The notes beneath the pieces were generated by a model, which saw nothing but the letters and a program-made list of their open reading frames with translations, searched no databases and was not told where the DNA came from. This document shows, piece after piece, positions 25,287 through 32,626 of a stretch of DNA of 64,000 nt (position 1 is the first letter of the stretch; each line of letters opens with the position of its first letter). This DNA is from CAVQWH01 sp963717595 (GTDB lineage: Bacteria > Patescibacteriota > Saccharimonadia > Saccharimonadales > Saccharimonadaceae). The translations under genes and the position numbers were made by a program. Where the stretch lies: the NCBI GenBank assembly GCA_963717595.1, contig CAVQWH010000001.1:372001-436000 (forward strand). Direction: 5' to 3'.

Positions 25287-25538
25287 ATGAAACTCAATCC
25301 TAAACAGCTGGCAATAGCCGGGGGTATAACCTGGGGATTGTACGTGCTTTTTATTGGCTGGGTAGCTGCGATTGGCTGGGGTAACCACGACTTAGTTAAC
25401 GCCCTAGCTGGCCTGTATATAGGTTTTAAGGCGACCTTCTGGGGCGGCGTTATCGGTGGCCTTTGGGGAGTTTTAGATGGAGTTATAGGCGGTTATCTGA
25501 TAGCCTTTTTCTATAACTGGACTAAGGCTAAAAAGTAA
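25287..25538 (+). CDS. Small membrane protein of the 'bacteriophage holin'-like group
   Basis: An 83-residue protein with two or three membrane segments (about residues 9-28, 38-60 and 62-76), rich in Gly and Trp, with a Gly-zipper-like GGVIGGLWGVLDGVIGG core. Such proteins are often labelled bacteriophage holin in automatic annotation, but they occur in many bacterial genomes outside prophages, and no phage gene is near here. A perfect Shine-Dalgarno sequence (AAAGGAGG) stands 6 bases before the ATG, in contrast to the leaderless genes around, and a TATAAT (about 25215-25220) may be its promoter. Function unknown. Confidence 0.7.
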   Translation: MKLNPKQLAIAGGITWGLYVLFIGWVAAIGWGNHDLVNALAGLYIGFKATFWGGVIGGLWGVLDGVIGGYLIAFFYNWTKAKK

Positions 25539-25548
25539 AACTCATTTT

Positions 25549-26691
25549 TTATAAAGCGTGTAGTTGTCTGTCTTGAGGTAATGGTCTCGGCCTTGGTCTT
25601 GACGGAGCCATAGAGGTTCGATTAGCTGATTGCGCTCTTCTGTTGTGGCTAGTAGATATAGGCGTACCATGATAGCAGCCTACTGTGTAAGGATACTCCA
25701 GCGTAGCGTCGTAGTGGTAGATTTTAGTTTTTTTACCATTCCACATTACTGTGCTAGTGCGACCATGGCAAGCATCTAAGTCAGAGTCGGTGGGCAGGTT
25801 ACCTTTAGAATCTCTTTCAACATAAATACCGTAACCATCGAGTGCGTAGCCGACTAAGGTTGAACTACCTTTGGCTTTACTTCTAATACAAGACGGCACA
25901 TTATGATAATGATATTCTTCTTGGCCGTCAGGATGGCCATTGCATTTATCTTGAGTTTCGTGTGCTACGGCATCTCTGCCGCCATCATCTAAAGCGTTAA
26001 ACAATAAAACGCCATCACTAAGTACACCTATTGCGCCCAGCCCTGTACAGCTTGGCTGTTGAGCTTTTGTAGGGTTAGCTGGAAGATTATAGGTTAAACT
26101 TTGTATTCCAATTTGGTTAGGATTGCGGTCATACTGGAATGCAGGATCAGTAGAGGCTATTGGGAAGGTGCCCGTTGGATAACCTTCTGGCAAATCATTT
26201 GTGGTTAAGGTGCGAGTGTCATTTTTTAAACTCATAGTATAACTAGCTTTTGGCCAATAAACCGAGCCTTGGACTGCTATCTTAGATTTTAAGTTCCAAG
26301 TTTTTTTAGAACTGTTAATCCATGGCCCTGCATGTTGGGCGCCACCACCGCGAAAGTTGGTAGTACATGAGTCAACATAACCTTTCTTTGGTGTAGTGCT
26401 AACTTTGCCGTCACCCAGTGGCAACTCGGAGGAATTGATGGATTTGGCCCAAGTATTACTGATTGGTTTTGAGCTTTCAGATTTGCTAGTTTTAGAACTA
26501 CCTGTTGATTCTTGAGAAGAATTTTTAGATTGAGAGTTGTTTTCGCTAGATTTTTTCCCTGTAGTTAAAAGCAAAACTACGGCGGCAGTTATTATTACCA
26601 GTAATATAACAATGACTAGCCAATAACTTTTAAGAAAAGACCTTTTGCCAGCAGAGTCGCTATTGGGTGTCGATTTTTCATCAAGTTCCAT
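25549..26691 (-). CDS. YHYH-domain protein, membrane anchored; C-terminus possibly frameshifted
   Basis: A 380-residue protein with an N-terminal membrane anchor (about 24-44, a run of V, I and L), a Ser/Lys-rich spacer (about 47-85) and an extracellular YHYH domain, named for motifs visible as EEYHYHNVP near residue 258 and KIYHYDATLEYPYTVGCYHGTP near 325. The domain is of unknown function. The last ~35 residues are Arg/Pro-rich and unnatural; one base out of phase, the frame reads ATTEERNQLIEPLWLRQD and ends NYTLYKK with a TGA at 25542, so a +1 insertion near 25650 is likely. The promoter is leaderless type. It is divergent from the YbhN-like gene. Confidence 0.75.
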   Translation of the reverse strand: MELDEKSTPNSDSAGKRSFLKSYWLVIVILLVIITAAVVLLLTTGKKSSENNSQSKNSSQESTGSSKTSKSESSKPISNTWAKSINSSELPLGDGKVSTTPKKGYVDSCTTNFRGGGAQHAGPWINSSKKTWNLKSKIAVQGSVYWPKASYTMSLKNDTRTLTTNDLPEGYPTGTFPIASTDPAFQYDRNPNQIGIQSLTYNLPANPTKAQQPSCTGLGAIGVLSDGVLLFNALDDGGRDAVAHETQDKCNGHPDGQEEYHYHNVPSCIRSKAKGSSTLVGYALDGYGIYVERDSKGNLPTDSDLDACHGRTSTVMWNGKKTKIYHYDATLEYPYTVGCYHGTPISTSHNRRAQSANRTSMAPSRPRPRPLPQDRQLHAL

Positions 26692-26697
26692 AGATGT

Positions 26698-26706
26698 AAT
26701 ATAGCA
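26698..26706 (-). promoter_or_regulatory. Extended -10 promoter of the YHYH gene, leaderless type
   Basis: On the minus strand TGCTATATT is followed by 6 bases and the ATG at 26691. Confidence 0.6.
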
Positions 26707-26748
26707 TATAATAATACAAGCACTGTAAATATAAGCGTTTAGCTAGCG

Positions 26749-26754
26749 TATAAT
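26749..26754 (+). promoter_or_regulatory. Consensus -10 of the YbhN-like gene, leaderless type
   Basis: TATAAT followed by 7 bases and the ATG at 26762; divergent from the YHYH promoter 43 bases away. Confidence 0.6.
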
Positions 26755-26761
26755 AACTAAC

Positions 26762-27694
26762 ATGCACAATCTCAAGAGGTTCTTGCCTGCACTTATCAGC
26801 GCACTATTGCTGTTAGTACTAGTTTTTTATGCGCCTTGGCCTAAGGTATTTAAAACTTTTACCCACCTTGATATAGCAATAATAGCTTCCTTGATAGTGC
26901 TTAGCATTTTATATTATGCGGTTAAGACAGTTAGGTTTTGGTTTATGCTAAAAGCTATAAAAATAAACAAGCCTTTCTGGATGGTAGGGCTTAGTTATAT
27001 GAGCGCTCAACCAGTTACCCTGTTGCCCGGAGGAGAAATCTACCGTTCAAAGACCTTGGAGCAATTTACGGGAGTACCTATGAAAAAATCAATTTCGCAG
27101 TTTACTACCCAAGGTGTTCTTGAGGCTATGGCTATGGCTATAGTTTCTTTTGTCACAGTTATGACGACTAGCGAGTTAAGGCTACCGTTCTTAATTGCAG
27201 CCCTTGTAATTTTGGTGGCATTTTTCTTTACTCAAAGAGGCGGTTTAGCGCACTTGTATAAACCCTTAAATAAATTGCCTTTTGTGAGCGTAAGCCAAAA
27301 AGCTATTGACGATTTTAGTAAGGCTAACCAGAAGATACTAGCAAGAAGACGTCTGCCATTACTACTAATTTTGTCAGTAATTGGAGAATTGTTAGGAGTG
27401 GCAATAGCTTACTTGGCCATTTTAGGAGTAGGCGGAAAAATTGAAGTTTCTCAAGCTGTTTTACTGTACATCATACCCATGATTGCTAGTTTTATTTCTC
27501 TCTTGCCTGCCGGTCTAGGCGTAGCAGAGCATAGTGGTGTAGTTGTGTTGGCGTTAGACGGTGCTAGTACTGCCGTAGCGGTGGCCGCCACTTTGGTTAT
27601 GCGAGTAACTATAGTTGGTTTTGGCGTTATTTATGGTGTGTTAATAAATAGTTTTAGCAGGATGATAAAAGCTAAGACTACTAAGTTTTCGTAG
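26762..27694 (+). CDS. Lysylphosphatidylglycerol synthase-type flippase domain protein (YbhN/UPF0104-like)
   Basis: A 310-residue membrane protein with about eight hydrophobic segments, matching the transmembrane part of MprF-type lipid flippases without the aminoacyl transferase domain. Landmarks are the KTVRFWFMLKAI stretch near residue 58 and the PVTLLPGGEIYRSKTLEQF segment near 82, a conserved PxxxxPGxxGE-like turn, and LLPAGLGVAEHSGVVVLAL near 245. Relatives move lipids or polyprenol-linked sugars across the membrane. It lies among other envelope genes. Its stop codon is part of a perfect hairpin shared with the convergent ZnuA-like gene. Confidence 0.83.
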   Translation: MHNLKRFLPALISALLLLVLVFYAPWPKVFKTFTHLDIAIIASLIVLSILYYAVKTVRFWFMLKAIKINKPFWMVGLSYMSAQPVTLLPGGEIYRSKTLEQFTGVPMKKSISQFTTQGVLEAMAMAIVSFVTVMTTSELRLPFLIAALVILVAFFFTQRGGLAHLYKPLNKLPFVSVSQKAIDDFSKANQKILARRRLPLLLILSVIGELLGVAIAYLAILGVGGKIEVSQAVLLYIIPMIASFISLLPAGLGVAEHSGVVVLALDGASTAVAVAATLVMRVTIVGFGVIYGVLINSFSRMIKAKTTKFS

Positions 27695-27700
27695 TAGTCT
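27675..27700. terminator. Hairpin between convergent genes, possible bidirectional terminator
   Basis: A perfect 9-bp stem, AGACTACTA / TAGTAGTCT, with an 8-base loop contains the stop codons of both convergent genes. No long T-tract follows on either side, so termination strength is doubtful. Confidence 0.4.
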
Positions 27701-28616
27701 AGTGGCAAGAAAGTGCGGTTTTTAAATTAGATAAGTTTTCTCTTTGAATGCTTAAATAATCTTTACCTTGTTTTTGCTCAGATTGACTTAGCCCTTCTAT
27801 AGGATCAAATACAATGGTTTTTGCGCCAGTTTCTTTAGCTATAGTATCGGCCAGGCGTGGGCTAGTTAGCCTTTCAAAGAAAATATATTTTATACCTTCT
27901 TTTTTCACTAATTGGCTTAATTCAGCAAGCTTGGCGGGACTGGGTTCTTGGTCGGGGCTGATGCCAGCGATTGATAATGCTTTAAAGTTATACTCTTTTG
28001 CTAAGTAACCAAATGCAGCGTGAGAAGTGATAATAGTATTGAACTTGCAGTTCGATAAACCTTGGCGGTATTCTTTATCTAGTTTCGCCAACTTATCTTC
28101 ATAGATTTTTGCACGGACTTCAAAGTATTTTTTATCTGCAGGTCTAGCTTTAACCAAGCCGTTTTGAATATTAGCAATAATTTGCTCGGCTAAAACCGGA
28201 TCTAGCCAAAAATGCGGATCCTGAATCTTAGTTGATATTACACCATTTTCATCTTGGCCGGCTTGCAAGCTTATCCCTTTGCTGGCTTTTACTACAATAT
28301 GCTGATAATCAGGCAAGAATTTACTTATCCAAGGCTCCATGGTCCCGCCATCGTATATAAAGATTTGGGATTGTTGAGCGTTAATCAATTGCCTAGGTGA
28401 TGGTTCATAGTCATGCGGCTCAGCACCAGCTGGCGTAACATTAGTAACTCGAACTTTATTGCCACCGACTTCTTGGGCAAAATTGTAAAGAGGATAGAAA
28501 CTTGCTGCAATTTTTATCTTATTACTTCTACTGTTATTGGTAGTATTTGCATCAATCATTATCAAGACCAAAATCAATGCGGTTGATAATAATAAAACTA
28601 GAAATCTTTTTTTCAT
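27699..28616 (-). CDS. znuA: Zinc/manganese ABC transporter substrate-binding protein (ZnuA-like)
   Basis: Binds Zn or Mn outside the cell membrane and hands it to an ABC importer. The 305 residues begin with a membrane segment or signal peptide (about 5-22) without a lipobox cysteine. Metal ligands fit the cluster A-I pattern: His in GAEPHDYEPSPRQL near residue 68, His in DPHFWLDPV near 134, His in TSHAAFGYL near 198 and Asp in FDPIEG near 270. The His-rich loop of many ZnuA proteins is absent. No permease or ATPase gene is adjacent, so the partners are elsewhere or missing. A possible -10 (TATAGT) lies 9 bases upstream of the ATG. Confidence 0.88.
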   Translation of the reverse strand: MKKRFLVLLLSTALILVLIMIDANTTNNSRSNKIKIAASFYPLYNFAQEVGGNKVRVTNVTPAGAEPHDYEPSPRQLINAQQSQIFIYDGGTMEPWISKFLPDYQHIVVKASKGISLQAGQDENGVISTKIQDPHFWLDPVLAEQIIANIQNGLVKARPADKKYFEVRAKIYEDKLAKLDKEYRQGLSNCKFNTIITSHAAFGYLAKEYNFKALSIAGISPDQEPSPAKLAELSQLVKKEGIKYIFFERLTSPRLADTIAKETGAKTIVFDPIEGLSQSEQKQGKDYLSIQRENLSNLKTALSCH

Positions 28617-28667
28617 ACTTTATAGACTATATTAACATTCTAACTTATTGACACTAAAGAGAGCCGA

Positions 28668-29357
28668 CTATTTGGTTTGGTTAAGGACTTTAATAGGGTT
28701 TAGCCAACTGGACAGCTGAGACTTGCTTTGCACGTAACCTCGCCAGCCTAAAACGTTGTTGGCAAGAATTGCTAAATGCAAATGCCGTCGTTCACCGTCG
28801 GTTTGGCTTGAGTAAGCTACGCCTAAGAAACCTATCCTTTGGTCTTGCTTAACTTGAGTGCCAACTTCAGGCAAGCGGCCCGGATCTAAATGCCCGTAAA
28901 TTACTATACGCGGTGCACCGTCGATGACTGAGCTAATGGCAATCGCGCCGCCATAGCCTGAAACGTATTGCGCTGCCACGACTTTGCCCTTAGCGATTGA
29001 ATGTACTGGCACATCTGACTTAATGTCGCCGTATTCAGAATCTACCCCAGTGTGATAGCCAGTAAATCTTTCTGGACTAATTGGTGAGTGGCCTGGGCTG
29101 ACGTAAGTGCCGAACAGTTTTTTAGTAGCCCGCTTTTTAAAATTTTTGGTCGGTTCAGCATAAAGGTAAGTAGGAGTTTTTTGCTTAAAAGGTTCTTTAG
29201 TTTGTTTACTAGATTTTTGGGAAGTTTTATTTGACTGAGATTTATCTGGTGCCTTAGCGGGTTGATTAATAAATAGGGCAAAAATAATCGCTAAGCCAAA
29301 AATAACTACTAATGCAACTAAAGCAGCGATTTTATTATGGTTTTTAATAAGCCCCAT
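28668..29357 (-). CDS. M23-family (LytM-like) metallopeptidase, membrane anchored
   Basis: A 229-residue protein with an N-terminal membrane helix (about 10-31), a Lys/Ser/Gln-rich spacer (about 32-62) and an extracellular M23 peptidase domain, the type that cuts peptide crosslinks of peptidoglycan. The zinc site is visible as YHTGVDSEY near residue 100 (H-x-x-x-D) and the HLHLAI motif near 195 (H-x-H), with a further His in IYGHLDPG near 155, so the enzyme is probably active. It could act in cell-wall remodelling or on a host wall. The promoter is consensus TATAAT, leaderless type. Confidence 0.87.
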   Translation of the reverse strand: MGLIKNHNKIAALVALVVIFGLAIIFALFINQPAKAPDKSQSNKTSQKSSKQTKEPFKQKTPTYLYAEPTKNFKKRATKKLFGTYVSPGHSPISPERFTGYHTGVDSEYGDIKSDVPVHSIAKGKVVAAQYVSGYGGAIAISSVIDGAPRIVIYGHLDPGRLPEVGTQVKQDQRIGFLGVAYSSQTDGERRHLHLAILANNVLGWRGYVQSKSQLSSWLNPIKVLNQTK

Positions 29358-29364
29358 ACTTTCT

Positions 29365-29370
29365 ATTATA
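29365..29370 (-). promoter_or_regulatory. Consensus -10 of the M23 peptidase gene, leaderless type
   Basis: On the minus strand TATAAT is followed by 7 bases and the ATG at 29357. Confidence 0.6.
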
Positions 29371-29374
29371 AAAC

Positions 29375-30553
29375 TTATTTCTTATACAAGAATTCACGAG
29401 TAAGCGGCAGGCTATTGTTAAGCCCTTTGGTAAAAACAAACTGAGATAAACTTAAGTCACCATACCTAAAAGCTGCCGAAGAACTTGCCAAATAAAGTCT
29501 CCACATACGATAGAATTTTTCGTCATACATTTTAAGTATTTTAGATTTGTTTTTTTCAAAACGTCGCCACCATTCATCAAGAGTTTTAGCATAATGAATA
29601 CGCAGGTTCTCGTAGTCTATAAGCTGGAATTCATGCCTTGGCAATCTAGCAATAGTTTCTCTTATTGATGGTATGTATCCGCCAGGGAAAATATACTTAT
29701 CTATCCATGGGTCTGCCGGAGTTTCGTGTGTGTGGGTTATTGTATGTAGCACTGAAATGCTACCAGGTTTTAACATGGTGTCGACAGCTTTGAAGTAGTC
29801 AGCATGATTATTTTGACCAACATGCTCGAACATACCTACGGAAATAATTCTATCGAACTTTTCGTTTTGCTCTGCCAAATCTTGATAATTTAAAAGCTTG
29901 AATTTTACTTGCTTTTCTACGCCAGCTTTTTTAGCGGCTTGCTTAGCATGCTTGCACTGGTTTTCGCTAAGCGTGATGCCCATGCCAGTAACGCCGTATT
30001 TCTTAGCTGCGCGGATTAAAAGAGTACCCCAGCCACAACCTATATCAAGCATTCGCATTCCCTTTTTCAATTGAAGCTTACGAAGCAAGTGGTCGACTTT
30101 TTGATCTTGGGCTTTTTCTAAACTGTCGCCGGTCTTACGAAAATATGCGCAGCTATAGGTAAGCGACTTATCAAGCCATAACTTATAAAAACCGTTACTG
30201 ATGTCGTAGTGGTGGGCTATTTGTTGTTTTTGGCGGCTACGGATATTTATATTTTTTGCTCTTGCCCAGCGCAGTTTGCTGAGTGGTTTTAAAGCCGGCT
30301 TGTTTTCACTGGCTAAGCGATTAATTTGATCTAGTGGTCCCTCAATATCGATTGAGCCATTCATATAACTTTCACCAAATCCTAACGATGAGTCTTTTAA
30401 TGTGGCGCGCACGGCTTTAGGACTTTTAATTTTTATATTAACCACAGGTTTGCCTACGCCGTAGATTTCTTCATCGCCGTCCCAATAAATGACGCGTATC
30501 GCTCCATTTTTTATGCGTTTTAAAACTTGGTGTAATAACTGCTTTTCTAACAT
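29375..30553 (-). CDS. cfa: Cyclopropane-fatty-acyl-phospholipid synthase family methyltransferase
   Basis: Adds a methylene group from SAM to the double bond of phospholipid acyl chains at the membrane. The 392 residues have the N-terminal lipid-binding part (with SLGFGESYMNGSIDIEG near residue 57) and a class I methyltransferase domain with SAM motif I MLDIGCGWGTLL near 170, followed by GITLSENQ near 195 and the SVGMFEHVG segment near 240. I chose ATG 30553: a Shine-Dalgarno sequence (AAAGGAGG) lies 4 bases upstream and overlaps the codons of a longer GTG-started frame (30571). Part of the envelope gene group. Confidence 0.93.
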   Translation of the reverse strand: MLEKQLLHQVLKRIKNGAIRVIYWDGDEEIYGVGKPVVNIKIKSPKAVRATLKDSSLGFGESYMNGSIDIEGPLDQINRLASENKPALKPLSKLRWARAKNINIRSRQKQQIAHHYDISNGFYKLWLDKSLTYSCAYFRKTGDSLEKAQDQKVDHLLRKLQLKKGMRMLDIGCGWGTLLIRAAKKYGVTGMGITLSENQCKHAKQAAKKAGVEKQVKFKLLNYQDLAEQNEKFDRIISVGMFEHVGQNNHADYFKAVDTMLKPGSISVLHTITHTHETPADPWIDKYIFPGGYIPSIRETIARLPRHEFQLIDYENLRIHYAKTLDEWWRRFEKNKSKILKMYDEKFYRMWRLYLASSSAAFRYGDLSLSQFVFTKGLNNSLPLTREFLYKK

Positions 30554-30586
30554 TATGCCTCCTTTAGGCACATTATACGCTCGATT

Positions 30587-30595
30587 TGTTACAAT
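30587..30595 (+). promoter_or_regulatory. Extended -10 promoter of the guanylate kinase gene
   Basis: TGTTACAAT ends 8 bases before the ATG at 30604; no ribosome binding site is visible. Confidence 0.5.
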
Positions 30596-30603
30596 AAGCC
30601 AAT

Positions 30604-31329
30604 ATGACAGATGATATTAATTCTCTTTTAAAGAACTATGAACCCACTGCTTCTACAAAAGAACTTATTCGTCAGACCAGCGTAGTGTTGTTAGTGGGCG
30701 CCTCCGGCTCGGGCAAAACAACCATAACCCACCATCTGCTTAGTTTAGGCAATTATTATCGAGTTATTTCTCACACCACTAGGCCACCCCGTAAAAATAA
30801 CGGCATTTTAGAAAAAGATGGCAGAGAGTATCATTTTATTGATTTCGAAAAAGCAATGAATATGTTGAAAAATAAAGAATTCGTGGAGGCAAAGTTATAT
30901 GGAAAGCACATTTACGGTACAAGTGTTCACGAATTTAAGTTGGCAAATAAAAATAACAAAATTGCTATTACTGATGTTGAGATCCAGGGCGTTACAGAAT
31001 ATATGAAGTTTGCTTTACAAAGCACTTATCCGGTATTTTTGTTGCCGCCAACCTATGAAGTCTGGCATGAAAGGTGGCAGCAACGTTACGGACAGGATCG
31101 AAATGATAGTGATTTTAAAAACCGCATAAAAACTGCTGTTAAAGAAATAGAGCATGTTTTAAATACGGACTACTTTTACCTTGTAGTAAATGACGACTTA
31201 GACCAAGCTATAAAAAAAGTTAACTCAATTGCAAAAACCGGCCATCAAAGTATTGCTGAACGTGAAGTTGGCTTGCTAACGGCTAGGCAAGTGCTTTCAG
31301 GAATCAAGCAACAGATTAGCACTCGTTGA
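30604..31329 (+). CDS. gmk: Guanylate kinase-like protein
   Basis: Phosphorylates GMP (or dGMP) to GDP with ATP. Motifs include the P-loop VGASGSGKTT near residue 32, the GMP-binding SHTTRPPRKN near 59 and GREYHFID near 76, then KLYGKHIYGTS near 98. At 241 residues it is longer than the usual ~200, with an N-terminal extension of about 25 residues and a C-terminal helical extension (about 205-241). The lid region (RWQQRYGQDRNDSDFKNRI) is present. Its end overlaps the CIRCE operator of hrcA by 14 bases, an unusual but compact arrangement. A relaxed nucleotide specificity is possible given the extensions. Confidence 0.85.
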   Translation: MTDDINSLLKNYEPTASTKELIRQTSVVLLVGASGSGKTTITHHLLSLGNYYRVISHTTRPPRKNNGILEKDGREYHFIDFEKAMNMLKNKEFVEAKLYGKHIYGTSVHEFKLANKNNKIAITDVEIQGVTEYMKFALQSTYPVFLLPPTYEVWHERWQQRYGQDRNDSDFKNRIKTAVKEIEHVLNTDYFYLVVNDDLDQAIKKVNSIAKTGHQSIAEREVGLLTARQVLSGIKQQISTR

Positions 31330-31342
31330 CTTTGAGTGCCAA
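31316..31342 (+). promoter_or_regulatory. CIRCE operator of hrcA with embedded promoter
   Basis: TTAGCACTC-N9-GAGTGCCAA matches the HrcA operator (one mismatch, right arm). A -35 (TTGACT, 31326-31331) lies in the spacer and a -10 (TATATT, 31349-31354) 17 bases on, so HrcA binding would block its own promoter. The predicted transcript starts about 5 bases before the hrcA ATG. Confidence 0.88.
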
Positions 31343-31365
31343 AACAGTTATATTAAAGGCAGATT

Positions 31366-32065
31366 ATGACTGAAAGACAATCCCAAATTTTAGCTGCCAT
31401 TATCGAGCAATACGCCGAGATAGCTGCCCCTGTAGGTTCGGTGATACTTGCTAAATTGTTCAATGTTTCTAGCGCTACTATCCGTTCTGAAATGGTCAGG
31501 CTTGAAGACATGGGTTACATTATGCAGCCTCATACCAGTGCCGGCCGAATACCTACAGACAAAGGCTATAGGCACTATGTTAACGGTTTAGCTGAGCAAG
31601 AGGAGCCAAAATTAGACAGAGGTGCTAAAGCCATTGAGGCTCGTGTTAGTACTCACGCCGAAAATGCTGACAGGGCAATCCGTAGCGCAGTAGACAGTTT
31701 AGTTGAACTAACTCATAACTTAGGTCTAGCCACTATTGGCGATCAAATGTATATGAGTGGCATCGGAAACTTATTTAGCCAGCCGGAATTCACGCGCGGC
31801 ACTCATGTTCGCGCAATAGCAAACTTGCTAGATAACCTTGAGCCCTGGCTCCGTGAAACTACTCCTAATAAACCGCTGAATGTTTTTATCGGCCAAGAAA
31901 ATCCTATTGGCAAAAGCTCTAATGCCACGTTAATTATTAGCCGTTTTCGCTCTCCTTACTCTGACCGTAGCTACATAGGGGTGCTAGGCCCATACGCGTC
32001 AAAGTTATGCGAAAGTTATGAACTTAGTGCGCCATGCTGGCGCAATGCTTGAGGAGGTTCTTTAA
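31366..32065 (+). CDS. hrcA: Heat-inducible transcription repressor HrcA (short form, frameshifted near its end)
   Basis: Binds CIRCE operators and represses chaperone genes until heat stress. Residues 1-75 form a winged helix (TERQSQILAAIIEQY; SSATIRSEMVRLEDMGYI; SAGRIPTDKGYRHYV). At about 232 residues it is much shorter than the usual ~340, lacking most of the inserted domain. As written the frame stops at 32052 after an odd tail; one base out of phase beyond GVLGP, the sequence gives the canonical ending TRQSYAKVMNLVRHAGAMLE and a stop at 32063-32065 that overlaps the grpE start (TAATG). An extra T near 31993 explains this. The gene is autoregulated by the CIRCE just upstream. Confidence 0.9.
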
Positions 32066-32625
32066 TGCCTAAAAATAAGAAGCAGCAAGAGCTAGAAAAT
32101 CAAGTTAAAGAACTAACCGCAGATCTGCAGCGCTTAAGGGCTGACTTTGAAAACTATCGCAAACGAGTTGAGCTAGAAAAATCCGAATCCCGTCAACGCG
32201 GTGCAGAAGCTACTATTTTAAAAATCTTGCCCGTAGTGGACAATATAGAACGCGCAATTGCTCATGTGCCAGATAAACTGAAATCCGATTCTTGGGCTCA
32301 GGGTGTAATTAAACTTACCAAGAACTTAGAACAATCGTTAGCTAATTTAAACGTTCACCGTATTGAAGCTTCTCCGGGTACTCCTTTTAGCCCGCAATTA
32401 CACGAAGCTATCCAGATGGAAGATGGCGAAGGTGATAATGAAATAATTGCCGAAGAGTTGCAGGCTGGCTATACGCTAAGTGGCAACGTCATTCGCCCTA
32501 GCATGGTAAAGGTGGGGCGTTCCGATGAAAACGGCCATCATGGCCATACAAAAAAAGTTATTTCCGAAGAGTTAGCTGATGCCGAAGAATCTGAACCGCA
32601 CGCATTAGATCGTGGTGAAGATTAG
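32065..32625 (+). CDS. grpE: Nucleotide exchange factor GrpE
   Basis: Releases ADP from DnaK in the chaperone cycle. The 186 residues have the expected long N-terminal coiled coil (about 5-60, ELTADLQRLRADFENYRKR) and the compact C-terminal beta domain with HRIEASPGTPFSPQLHEAI near 108 and the AGYTLSGNVIRPSMVKV signature near 148. A His/Glu-rich tail follows. Shine-Dalgarno GAGGAGG lies within the end of hrcA, whose restored stop overlaps the grpE ATG by one base, so the two are translated together under the CIRCE promoter. The end is 1 base from the convergent antiporter gene. Confidence 0.95.
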   Translation: MPKNKKQQELENQVKELTADLQRLRADFENYRKRVELEKSESRQRGAEATILKILPVVDNIERAIAHVPDKLKSDSWAQGVIKLTKNLEQSLANLNVHRIEASPGTPFSPQLHEAIQMEDGEGDNEIIAEELQAGYTLSGNVIRPSMVKVGRSDENGHHGHTKKVISEELADAEESEPHALDRGED

Positions 32626-32626
32626 T

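Noticed and set aside
25287..25538. Prophage signal from a holin-like gene
   Set aside because: No lysin, capsid, integrase or other phage gene is nearby; the name reflects a broad family of small membrane proteins.
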